From positions 1 through 29,435 of the forward strand of contig SVLA01000008.1 in NCBI GenBank assembly GCA_015068175.1: a stretch of 29,435 bases of DNA, read 5' to 3'. Origin of the DNA: Oscillospiraceae bacterium (GTDB lineage: Bacteria; Bacillota_A; Clostridia; Oscillospirales; Oscillospiraceae). How positions within the stretch are numbered: the stretch's first letter is position 1; every line of letters starts with the position of its first letter. Positions 7,288 through 14,688 of the stretch are shown one piece after another. A program made the translations under genes and the position numbers. The notes beneath the pieces were generated by a model. That model was given only the letters and a program-made list of their open reading frames with translations. It had not been told where the DNA came from and searched no databases.

Positions 7288-8971
7288 GATCGAACTGTTC
7301 CGTGACTATGAGAACGCCAAGATCGCCCGGGTGGCGGATTTTCGCGCTTCTCATCCCGGCGCCACCTGCCGGTTTGACGAACTGGGCACACGGGAGATGG
7401 ACGGCATCCCCGTGTGCGTCACCCGCAACGCCCAGGGGCAGTTGGAAGTGACCTTTATCCCCGACACCCATGTGCTGGCCATCGGCGCCACCCGCAGCGG
7501 CAAGACCACGGGCTTCGTGATCCCCACATTGAACGTGCTGCTGGCGAAAAAGAACAAACCCAGCCTGGTGATCAGCGACCCAAAGCAGGAGCTGTACTGT
7601 GCCAACGCGGAGAAATTCCACCGGGCGGGATATCGGGTGATCCTGCTGGATTTCACCGATTACAGCCACTCGGACTGCTGGAATCCCCTGACCAAGTATT
7701 ACCGCGCCTATCAGAATTACCTCCATGCGGAGGATGAGGTGGGCGTTACACTGACGGAAAACGGCCTGCGCAATACCTTCCGAGGCCGGATCTATGAGAG
7801 CCAGGAAGAGCTGGACCGGGATCTGGCGGAGGTGAAGGACGGCTATTTCGCGGAAGTGGAAATGGGCATCACCACCATTGCCACGACGGCGGTGCCTCAG
7901 ACCGATGTGAAGGACCCCTTCTGGGATGATTCGGCCCGGGATCTGCTGGCGGCCATCCTCTACGGCATGCTGGAGGACAGCGCGGAGGGGCTCGTGACGG
8001 AGGACACCTTCTCCTTCGACACGGTGCTGCGGATCTTCGACTCCTTCACCGATGACAAGAAGGACTATGACGGCGGCTATTTCTCCAATCGGGACATGGC
8101 CACCTCCAAGGCCCGGCAGATGGCCCACAAGTGCATCCTGGAGCAGGCCAACAACACCCGGCGGTGCATCAGTTCCGCCCTGGCCACCAAACTGAGCAAG
8201 TTCCGGGATACTTCCGTCCGGAAGATCACCTGCACCAACACCTTTGAGATGAAGGACCTGGACGACGGCCAGCCCACGGTAATCTTCGTGGCCTACAAGG
8301 ACGAGGAGAGCCTCCACTACGAAGTGATCAGCATGTTCCTGAGCAACCTCTACTCGGAGCTGATCGCCGTGGCCCGGCAGAAGGGCACCCGGCTGGACCG
8401 GCCCTTCTACTTCCTGCTGGACGAATTCGGCAACCTGCCGAAATTCAGGGACTTCGACAAGGTGATCTCCGCCTGCGGCGGCCGGAATATCTGGTTTTTG
8501 CTGATTCTGCAGTCCTATGCCCAGCTTTACCACATCTATGGCAAGGAGATCGCGGAGACCATCAAGGACAATCTGAATGTCCACATCTTCTTCGGTACCA
8601 ACAATCCCCAGACCAAAAAGGAATTTTCCGAGGAATGCGGACAGAAGACCATCCTGTCCCCCACTTCCGCCCTGGGCGGCAGCGGGGAGGTCATCGAGCG
8701 GTATGACAAGGACACGGTGGCCCTGATCCCCGTCAGCGCCCTGACCTACCTGCAGCCGGGGGAATGCATCGTCACCCAGATGCGGGAGGATGTGCTGTGG
8801 TCCCGGATCGAGCGGAGCTACACCTGCCCGGAATTTGCTTCCGACGGCGCGGTGCCGGCCCGGCGGGCCCAGCCGGTGCGGTTCTCCGATCCCAAGTTCC
8901 GCTTCGTGCTGCAGAAGAAAGGCGCAAAATCCCCGAAGCCTACCTTGTTCTGGGAGGAGGATGACGAATGA
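7280..8971 (+). CDS. Soluble VirD4/TraG/TraD-like DNA-pump ATPase
   Basis: A 563-aa P-loop ATPase of the HerA/FtsK superfamily closest to type IV coupling proteins (VirD4/TraG). Walker A is GATRSGKT (69-76), preceded by the typical HVLAIG. ISDPKQELY (98-106) is the family's post-P-loop signature. Walker B is YFLLDEFGNLP (377-387), and LILQSYAQL (408-416) is the Gln-bearing sensor motif. The N-terminal membrane helices of true coupling proteins are absent, so it should be cytosolic. AGGAGG lies at 7266-7271 before ATG 7280. It overlaps the upstream gene by 8 nt and the downstream one by ATGA. No relaxase or mating-pore gene is nearby, so a role in conjugation is unlikely; DNA handling in the island's response is inferred. 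Confidence 0.88.
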   Translation: MHKIELFRDYENAKIARVADFRASHPGATCRFDELGTREMDGIPVCVTRNAQGQLEVTFIPDTHVLAIGATRSGKTTGFVIPTLNVLLAKKNKPSLVISDPKQELYCANAEKFHRAGYRVILLDFTDYSHSDCWNPLTKYYRAYQNYLHAEDEVGVTLTENGLRNTFRGRIYESQEELDRDLAEVKDGYFAEVEMGITTIATTAVPQTDVKDPFWDDSARDLLAAILYGMLEDSAEGLVTEDTFSFDTVLRIFDSFTDDKKDYDGGYFSNRDMATSKARQMAHKCILEQANNTRRCISSALATKLSKFRDTSVRKITCTNTFEMKDLDDGQPTVIFVAYKDEESLHYEVISMFLSNLYSELIAVARQKGTRLDRPFYFLLDEFGNLPKFRDFDKVISACGGRNIWFLLILQSYAQLYHIYGKEIAETIKDNLNVHIFFGTNNPQTKKEFSEECGQKTILSPTSALGGSGEVIERYDKDTVALIPVSALTYLQPGECIVTQMREDVLWSRIERSYTCPEFASDGAVPARRAQPVRFSDPKFRFVLQKKGAKSPKPTLFWEEDDE

Positions 8972-9525
8972 GGATCAATATGGAACGGATGCGCAGCCTG
9001 CTCCGGGGACGGCAGCAGGTCAGCGTTCCCCAATTACAGCAGGAGCTGGCTATTGGCTACGGCCAAAGCCGGCTGCTGGTGGCGGAACTGGTGAGCTGCG
9101 GATGGCTGGAGGAAGTACCCGCGGGGGTGGATTTTGCCGTGCGGCAGGAATTCCTGGAACCCCGGCTGCTGAGCCGTCCGGAAATGGAGCAGCTCTATCC
9201 CCAGATGACCGCGGACATGGTCCGGGCCATGGAGCGGATCATGCTCCGCCCCGGCGCCGATGTGCTCTGGATCGAGCAGGGGGTCCACGGGATGGAAGAT
9301 ACGGTGGAGGCCATCAACGCCCTGCTGGAGCGGGATGTGATCACCCGGTGCGGCGGGCGGCATTGCCTGCGGATCACCAACGCTGCGGCGGCGCTGCTGA
9401 TGCGGCTGCTGGAGGACCGGCCGTCCATGCCTTTTGCCGCCCGCCATCGGGAGCAAACCGAGGCCTGGCAGCGGGCGGTCCGGGAAATGCTGGACGCGGC
9501 CTATCAAAATGCCCAAATGATCTGA
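8968..9525 (+). CDS. FtsK-gamma-like winged-helix DNA-binding protein
   Basis: A 185-aa protein. Residues about 15-58 match the winged helix of the FtsK gamma domain: VSVPQLQQELAIGYGQSRLL followed by VAELVSCGWLEEVP. In FtsK/SpoIIIE this domain reads short polar DNA sequences and orients the motor. The remaining 125 residues are helical, with possibly a second winged helix at about 100-150 (VEAINALLERDVITRCGG). The ATGA overlap with the VirD4-like ATPase gene suggests the pair works as motor and DNA-reading subunit, split across two genes (inference). The stop is 23 nt before the next promoter. Confidence 0.8.
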   Translation: MRINMERMRSLLRGRQQVSVPQLQQELAIGYGQSRLLVAELVSCGWLEEVPAGVDFAVRQEFLEPRLLSRPEMEQLYPQMTADMVRAMERIMLRPGADVLWIEQGVHGMEDTVEAINALLERDVITRCGGRHCLRITNAAAALLMRLLEDRPSMPFAARHREQTEAWQRAVREMLDAAYQNAQMI

Positions 9526-9548
9526 CGATTATAAGGCATTTTGCCGTA

Positions 9549-9576
9549 TTGACTGCGGGCCACAATGTGGTATAAT
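9549..9576 (+). promoter_or_regulatory. Strong promoter with extended -10
   Basis: TTGACT (9549-9554), a 16-nt spacer and TATAAT (9571-9576), preceded by TGG to make an extended -10. It lies 41 nt before the chosen start of the sigma-like gene and separates the ClpP block from the regulatory block. Confidence 0.85.
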
Positions 9577-9616
9577 GTAAAAATAGAGCGTATCAGAGAG
9601 AAAAGGGGTGATGCCC

Positions 9617-10417
9617 ATGGTTTCGGAACAGGAATTTCATATCATGGTGGACGAGCTGCTGTACCGTGAAGAAGTCTCGTTTACCATGCTGTGCAGCATT
9701 GCCGAAGGCGTGCTGCGGCCCAGCGTGCGCCGCTGGTGCGCGGCGGATGACACCCTCCGCGGGAAAAATTACGAAGAAGACATTATGCAGGAGATCCACC
9801 TGCGGCTGATCAAGACCACCGTGAGCCACTTCCTTCTGCGGGAAGAGGACGGCAGCGTCAATATGGACCCCGCCGGCTTTGAAGCCTGGATGTTCCGGGT
9901 GGCCCGGAATATCAAAAAGGACTTCGCCAACCGGGTCCGGCGGATCAGCTTGAAAACCACGGATCTGGTGGAGATCGGCCAGGAGCCGGCGGAAGACAAC
10001 CCCGATCGGCTGGAAGATCTGGCCCGGGCCTTCCGCATCGTGCTGGATGCCGATGTGCAGGTCTATAAGGTGCTGACCTGGGTGGCCCAGAGCCTGTTCA
10101 TTGTGGAGCTGGATGTGACCAGGATCCGGTCCAATGAGCTGATCATCGACACCTTCGGAGAAAAGACCCTCTTCGAAATGCGGGATATGCTGGTGACGGC
10201 GGCCCGGGGCATCCGGTGGATGGAGATCCGGCCGGAACAACTGGATAAGATCGACCGGGCCCTCCGGGCGCCTTATGATGAAGAGCGCTGCTACGGTCAG
10301 GTGACTTATCGGGAATTCTTTATGAAAAAAGGCGGAAAGGCCACAATTAGTGATTGGGTGAATCGTATGAACGGTATGATCAAACGGGTGATGGAACATG
10401 AAGCATGTAACTGTTGA
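9617..10417 (+). CDS. Sigma-70-region-2-like factor
   Basis: A 266-aa protein with a recognisable sigma region 2: NYEEDIMQEIHLRLIKTTV (51-69) corresponds to the DLVQEVFLRL helix, and FEAWMFRVARNIKKDFANR (88-106) to the -10-reading helix region (AWLFRIARN type). The C-terminal 150 residues are helical and show no clear region 4 helix-turn-helix, so it may be a divergent sigma factor or an RNA polymerase-binding relative. ATG 9617 is chosen because AAGGGG at 9603-9608 is 8 nt away; GTG 9608 and ATG 9611 are too close to it. The next gene starts inside its end and encodes a zinc-binding anti-sigma-like protein, as in ECF sigma operons. Confidence 0.75.
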   Translation: MVSEQEFHIMVDELLYREEVSFTMLCSIAEGVLRPSVRRWCAADDTLRGKNYEEDIMQEIHLRLIKTTVSHFLLREEDGSVNMDPAGFEAWMFRVARNIKKDFANRVRRISLKTTDLVEIGQEPAEDNPDRLEDLARAFRIVLDADVQVYKVLTWVAQSLFIVELDVTRIRSNELIIDTFGEKTLFEMRDMLVTAARGIRWMEIRPEQLDKIDRALRAPYDEERCYGQVTYREFFMKKGGKATISDWVNRMNGMIKRVMEHEACNC

Positions 10418-10664
10418 CGAGATGATCGGGTTCGTGTCCCTGGACACCCTCGATGAAAAGTCCCTGGCACTTGCTTCCAATGTGACCACCCATATCCGGA
10501 ACTGCCCCCATTGCCGGGGGACGGTTCGGGCGTTTCAGGTGATCTGTGATGAAATGACCGCCCTGGGCGACAGGCAGGGATTTCCCGCTGCCGCCAGACA
10601 GGCTTATGAAGCTGCTGCGGCCTATCAGCCGCCCCGGCAGACCATGCGCTGTGATAAAGGCTGA
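10398..10664 (+). CDS. Zinc-binding anti-sigma-factor-like protein
   Basis: An 88-aa protein with the H-x3-C-x2-C motif of ZAS/zf-HC2 anti-sigma factors: His32, Cys36, Cys39 in HIRNCPHC. In that family the motif binds zinc and can act as a redox switch that releases the sigma factor. It lacks a membrane helix, so it would be a soluble regulator. The gene overlaps the sigma-like gene by 20 nt, which matches the usual sigma/anti-sigma coupling. The 27 or so C-terminal residues are low-complexity (Ala, Tyr, Arg). Confidence 0.72.
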   Translation: MKHVTVDEMIGFVSLDTLDEKSLALASNVTTHIRNCPHCRGTVRAFQVICDEMTALGDRQGFPAAARQAYEAAAAYQPPRQTMRCDKG

Positions 10665-10703
10665 CGGACTGCCCGAAAGCCAATAATAAAGGAGATGTTT
10701 CCC

Positions 10704-11186
10704 ATGACCGATGAACAAAAGCGCCAGAATTCCCAGCGGATGTTCACGCTGATCCGCACCACTCTGGAGGAGATGGGTATACAGTACGGCGTCAACGAGG
10801 AGCGGATGACGGTGCGCTTCACCGCCCGGGGCCAGGACCTGCCTATGGACATTTTCCTCACCTCCGATCTGCGGCGGCAGATGGTGGTGCTGCTCTCTCC
10901 GATGCCGCTGGAAGTGAACCCCGACCGGGTGCTGGATATGGCGGTGGCCGTGGCGGTGGCCAACAATACGATTGTTGACGGCGGCTTTGACTACAATCTG
11001 AACGAAGGCAAGATGTATTACCGCATGAACAACAGCTTTATCGACTGCCAGTACGGCGGCGGCCTGGTGCAGTATCTGCTGGATTGCGCCTTCCATGTAA
11101 TAGACCGCTATAACGAGCGGTTCGAGCAGCTTGGCAACGGCACCATCGATCTGCAGCAGTTCATTGAACTGAGCATGAACGTGTAA
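10704..11186 (+). CDS. YbjN-like protein (copy 1)
   Basis: A 160-aa protein of the YbjN/sensory-transduction-regulator type, a small alpha/beta fold related to type III secretion chaperones and usually thought to bind partner proteins. The fold signature is a run of beta-strands (VRFTARGQDLPMDIFLTSD) followed by VAVANNTIVDGGFDYNLNEG and a MYYRM strand. ATG 10704 follows AAAGGAG at 10688-10694; the ATG at 10695 abuts that site and is unlikely. It is clearly paralogous to the next gene and 13 nt from it. Confidence 0.78.
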   Translation: MTDEQKRQNSQRMFTLIRTTLEEMGIQYGVNEERMTVRFTARGQDLPMDIFLTSDLRRQMVVLLSPMPLEVNPDRVLDMAVAVAVANNTIVDGGFDYNLNEGKMYYRMNNSFIDCQYGGGLVQYLLDCAFHVIDRYNERFEQLGNGTIDLQQFIELSMNV

Positions 11187-11199
11187 GGAGGGACAGACA

Positions 11200-11649
11200 A
11201 TGGCTGATCAGATCTTTCAGACGCTGTGCGCCGCGCTGAATACGCTCAAGTGGAACTATGAAGTGGATGAGGAAACCCGCACCATCCATTGCCGTGTCAA
11301 CGGCAAGGATATCCCCATCGACATGACCATCCGCGTCAACGAAAAGCGCAGACTCATTGAATATGTCTCCCCGCTGCCCTGCGTGTTCCCGGAGGACAAG
11401 CGGATCGAGGGCGCCATTGCCGCTACTGTGGCCAATTACGGCCTGTATGACGGCTCCATTATCTACAGCATTGACCGTGGCCTTCTTTTGTACCGCATGA
11501 CCTGCAGTTTCCACGACGGCGTCATCGGCGAGGGCCTGTTCCATTACATGATCCAGTGCGGCTGTGTCAATGTGGACCTGTACAATGACCGGTTCGCTGC
11601 GCTGGCTGAGGGCAAGATCGACATCCAGCAGTTTATCGCGCTGGAGTGA
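11200..11649 (+). CDS. YbjN-like protein (copy 2)
   Basis: A 149-aa paralogue of the preceding gene. Shared features in the same order: DIPIDMTIRVNEKRRLIEYV against DLPMDIFLTSDLRRQMVVLL, then ATVANYGLYDGSIIYSIDRG, the LLYRM strand, the VxDxYNxRFxxLxxG segment and a common ending IDIQQFIALE against IDLQQFIELS. The ribosome site AAGGAGGGA precedes ATG 11200. The duplication suggests a heterodimer or two partner specificities (inference). Confidence 0.8.
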   Translation: MADQIFQTLCAALNTLKWNYEVDEETRTIHCRVNGKDIPIDMTIRVNEKRRLIEYVSPLPCVFPEDKRIEGAIAATVANYGLYDGSIIYSIDRGLLLYRMTCSFHDGVIGEGLFHYMIQCGCVNVDLYNDRFAALAEGKIDIQQFIALE

Positions 11650-11679
11650 TCCCCCCCTGAAATGGCTCGTCTACAGGGT

Positions 11680-11688
11680 TGATATACT
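11680..11688 (+). promoter_or_regulatory. Candidate extended -10 promoter
   Basis: TGATATACT fits an extended -10 (TGn plus TATACT), with no convincing -35 upstream. It could drive the vWA gene separately from the YbjN genes. Weak evidence. Confidence 0.3.
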
Positions 11689-11754
11689 GTACCCATGAGC
11701 CACAACAAGTCCCGGAGATCCTAAAAAAATAAAAATATAAGGAGGTCCCCCACT

Positions 11755-12450
11755 ATGGATGGACAACAGATCGGCCAGGGCGGCGGTTACTACGTTGACA
11801 TCGTGATGTGCATCGATGCCACCGGTAGTATGTCCCCCATCCTGAACGAAGTCAAGAGAAACGCGCTTTCCCTCTACCGCAGATTTATCGACGAAATGGA
11901 AGAACAGAACAAGGACGTGGCTCAGCTCAGAATCAAGGTCATCGCCTTCCGGGACTATGGCTGCGACAGCGAGCCCATGAAGGAATCCGGCTTCTTTGTT
12001 CTGCCGGACCAGAACGCCGAGTTCGAGGCCTTTGTGCAGGGCATCACCGCCAGCGGCGGCGGCGACGGCCCCGAAAATGCTTTGGAAGCCATTGCACTGG
12101 CTCTGAAGTCCGACTGGACCACCGGCGGCAGCAAGCGCCGTCATGCGATCCTGGTCTTCTCCGATGCCCCCGCCCTGGATCTGGGCGCCCGCGCATCCGC
12201 TGCTTCCTATCCTGCCGGCATGCCCGCCGACCTGGCCAAGCTGGGCGCTTGGTGGGAAGGCACCGACCAGGAACTGTGCAGCACCTATCAGCCCAACGCC
12301 GGCCGTTTGGTGGCCTTCGTGCCCAATGCGCACCCCTGGTGTGATCTGCAGGCATGGAACCGCTTCTGGCCTGCATTCTCCAACGCCGGCACCGGCCTGG
12401 AGGAAGTGGACATTCAGGCGGTCATCGACCTGCTGGTTGGCTCCTGCTGA
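11755..12450 (+). CDS. TerY-like von Willebrand A domain protein
   Basis: A 231-aa single-domain vWA protein. The MIDAS metal site is present as DATGSMS (21-27), the DxTxS variant common in bacterial TerY-like proteins, after the strand VDIVMCI. AFRDYGCDSEP and GDGPENALEAI supply later MIDAS residues (the Asp-Gly-Pro-Glu-Asn segment is typical). It has no signal peptide or membrane helix, so it is cytosolic. vWA proteins act as metal-dependent scaffolds. Together with the PP2C and kinase genes that follow, it makes up the three members of a TerY-P triad. AAGGAGG at 11740-11746 precedes the ATG; a hairpin terminator follows. Confidence 0.9.
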   Translation: MDGQQIGQGGGYYVDIVMCIDATGSMSPILNEVKRNALSLYRRFIDEMEEQNKDVAQLRIKVIAFRDYGCDSEPMKESGFFVLPDQNAEFEAFVQGITASGGGDGPENALEAIALALKSDWTTGGSKRRHAILVFSDAPALDLGARASAASYPAGMPADLAKLGAWWEGTDQELCSTYQPNAGRLVAFVPNAHPWCDLQAWNRFWPAFSNAGTGLEEVDIQAVIDLLVGSC

Positions 12451-12458
12451 TGCAGCCT

Positions 12459-12496
12459 ATGGCCGGGCAGATTTATCTGTCCGGCCATTTTGGCAT
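12459..12496 (+). terminator. Hairpin terminator after the vWA gene
   Basis: ATGGCCGG (12459-12466) pairs with CCGGCCAT (12481-12488), extended inward by GCAGA/TCTGT, followed by TTTTGGCATTTTTT. It is 9 nt after the vWA stop. It may be leaky, because no clear promoter is seen before the next gene. Confidence 0.75.
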
Positions 12497-12594
12497 TTTT
12501 TGGGTGGCTGAAAAACGTCATAAAAAAGCGGTTTATGGCGGTTTTGAACCGACCCAAAGCACAAAAATCTATTCCAGAAAAGGAAGGATCCCAT

Positions 12595-14688
12595 ATGAAA
12601 CTTACTGTTTATCGCCAGGCAAAAAAGGTGCGGCCCGACGGCACCACCGTCTATAAGGGCGAGGATGCTCTGCCCTATGTGGATGACAAGATCATCCTGG
12701 TAGCCGACGGTATGGGCGGCGCCGCCGCCATCCGCCATCAGAAATTCGTGCCGGAGCTGTTCGAAGAGGACAAGATCATGGCGGCCCTCTTTGAAGGGGT
12801 CTATGAGGATTACAGCGATCCCCGGTTTGTGGAATATGTGACCAAGTCCTTCCGTGAGCTGTACGCCGTGAAGGATTGCTACAACGCCAATGTGAACAAC
12901 ATGAAAAAGGGCGGCTATTTTGCATCCCGGCTGGTGGCGGCCATCGTGCTTCACGAGCTGTATACCAATCCCAGGCTGGAGGCCGATGCGTTGTTTGACC
13001 ATATCCGCCAGGAGCGGGAAGCCGGCCGGCAGGCGGAGTGTCTGCAGGCTTTGGGCGATTACTTCAAGGAGCTGATCCAGACCCGCCTGCGGCAGATCGC
13101 CGCCAAGGCCAACCTGGTATACGAATCTTCCTACTCCGGTCTGGCGCTGCTGGGCACCACCCTGACCCTGACCGTTTACCGGGAGCTGGAGGACAAGGTG
13201 GAAGCGGTATACCTCACCGCCGGCGACTCCCGGCCCTATGTCTGGGCCCATGCGGAGGGCCTGTGCCAGGCCCAGCGGGACCAGGAGGGCAAGGATGGCA
13301 CCATGACCAACTACATCCGGGCCAATGAGGACAGCGATTTCGCCATCTACTGCGCTTACGATATGTACTGGAAGCCCTGCATGCTCCTCAATGCCAGCGA
13401 CGGCATTTTCGATTCGGAGTACTTCATCTCTCCTCTGACCATGGAAAAACTGTTGCTGGATACCATCGTGGCTCAGCCGGACCTGGAAAACGTCAGCCGG
13501 GTGCTGGAGGAGACCTTCGATCAGTACGGTCGCCATGACGATTCCAGCACCATCGCCCTGCGGGCCTTCGGATTTGAAAGCTATGAGGCCCTGCAGCAGA
13601 CCGCCCGGCAGCGGCTGGAAGTGATCCAGGCGCTGTATCTGGATCCCCTGCCGGATCTTCTGCGGCTGAATTTCATGGCCGGCTATGCCCAGGCGGAAAA
13701 GGACTATCCCAAGCGGCTGGCGGCCCTGAAGGAGAAATTTGAGGCCCATGAATGGGTGGCCAAGTATTGTGTGGACCGGATGCGGGATGGGGTGTACGCG
13801 CCTTATCAGCAGGCCCTGCAGGACATCGCCCGGCAGGACCAGGAGCTGAAGGAGGCCATGGAGCAGGCCCGCAAGACCGCCATGGACCTGATCGCCGCCA
13901 ATTTCGCCGCCTTTGTGCCGGGGCTGGACCTGGAAATGGATTGGAACGACCGGCGCAGCGCCGATCATATCCGCAAGGCCAGCGACGGCTATCACGCCGC
14001 GGCTTCGGATTACACTTTCCGCCTGGAGCGGTTCTCCCAGGATCTGCAGGCCAACATCGACGGCATCACCAACCTGCTGAAGCAGATCTACGAGCTGGGG
14101 GTTCCGGCGGGTTTTGAGGACTACGACGAGGACAGCTTCCGCATCGTGGAAGGCTGCGAGCGGTCCATGGATGACCTCTTTGACTTCTTCAAGGGCCTGC
14201 GGAGCCACAAGCTGGAAGTGGTGCGGCGCATCAGCCAGCAGCGGCGGGAATACGTCCAGCAGAATATGCGCTGGGCGGAGAAGCATCCGCTGCAGCTTGC
14301 CCACATCTGGGCCATGCTGGAAAGCGGAGAGATGACCCTGGACCGGGTCCATATGCTGGAAGAAGAAAAGATCCGGCTGCAGCGGACCCTGGACGGGTAC
14401 CATGCCATGGAGCAGCAGCGCCGGGATCTGCGGGAAAAGGCAGAGCCGGAGGCGCGGCTGGCGGCGGCCCATGCCTGGTGGCAGGAAAGCTATGACCGGG
14501 TGATCCTGGAACTGCTGGACTGCGCGGATGTGGAACTGCCGGAGGAATTGCTGGAAGAGGCCCGGACCACGATCCGGGAAAACGGCGCCCAACTGGCGGC
14601 CTTGAAGGAAAAGCGGGACCTGCAGGTCCGTCTGCTGGCGGAATATGAGCAGGGCTATTATCGATATGTGGGAGGAACGGAAGAATGA
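12595..14688 (+). CDS. PP2C-type Ser/Thr phosphatase with long helical extension
   Basis: A 697-aa protein. Residues 1-325 form a PP2C domain with VADGMGG (36-42), a GTT segment (187-189), AGDSRPYVW (209-217), NASDGIFDSE (266-275) and HDDSSTIAL (314-322); the metal-binding Asp residues are in place. An insertion at about 80-180 sits between the first motifs. The remaining 370 residues are highly charged and helical, probably coiled coil, and match no domain I know. ATG 12595 follows AAAGGAAGG; a longer frame upstream runs through the preceding terminator hairpin and is unlikely. It overlaps the kinase gene by ATGA. It is expected to reverse that kinase's phosphorylation. Confidence 0.88.
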   Translation: MKLTVYRQAKKVRPDGTTVYKGEDALPYVDDKIILVADGMGGAAAIRHQKFVPELFEEDKIMAALFEGVYEDYSDPRFVEYVTKSFRELYAVKDCYNANVNNMKKGGYFASRLVAAIVLHELYTNPRLEADALFDHIRQEREAGRQAECLQALGDYFKELIQTRLRQIAAKANLVYESSYSGLALLGTTLTLTVYRELEDKVEAVYLTAGDSRPYVWAHAEGLCQAQRDQEGKDGTMTNYIRANEDSDFAIYCAYDMYWKPCMLLNASDGIFDSEYFISPLTMEKLLLDTIVAQPDLENVSRVLEETFDQYGRHDDSSTIALRAFGFESYEALQQTARQRLEVIQALYLDPLPDLLRLNFMAGYAQAEKDYPKRLAALKEKFEAHEWVAKYCVDRMRDGVYAPYQQALQDIARQDQELKEAMEQARKTAMDLIAANFAAFVPGLDLEMDWNDRRSADHIRKASDGYHAAASDYTFRLERFSQDLQANIDGITNLLKQIYELGVPAGFEDYDEDSFRIVEGCERSMDDLFDFFKGLRSHKLEVVRRISQQRREYVQQNMRWAEKHPLQLAHIWAMLESGEMTLDRVHMLEEEKIRLQRTLDGYHAMEQQRRDLREKAEPEARLAAAHAWWQESYDRVILELLDCADVELPEELLEEARTTIRENGAQLAALKEKRDLQVRLLAEYEQGYYRYVGGTEE

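Noticed and set aside
7280..8971. Evidence of an integrative conjugative element
   Set aside because: A VirD4-like ATPase alone is not enough: no relaxase, VirB4, pore gene, integrase or att repeat was found.
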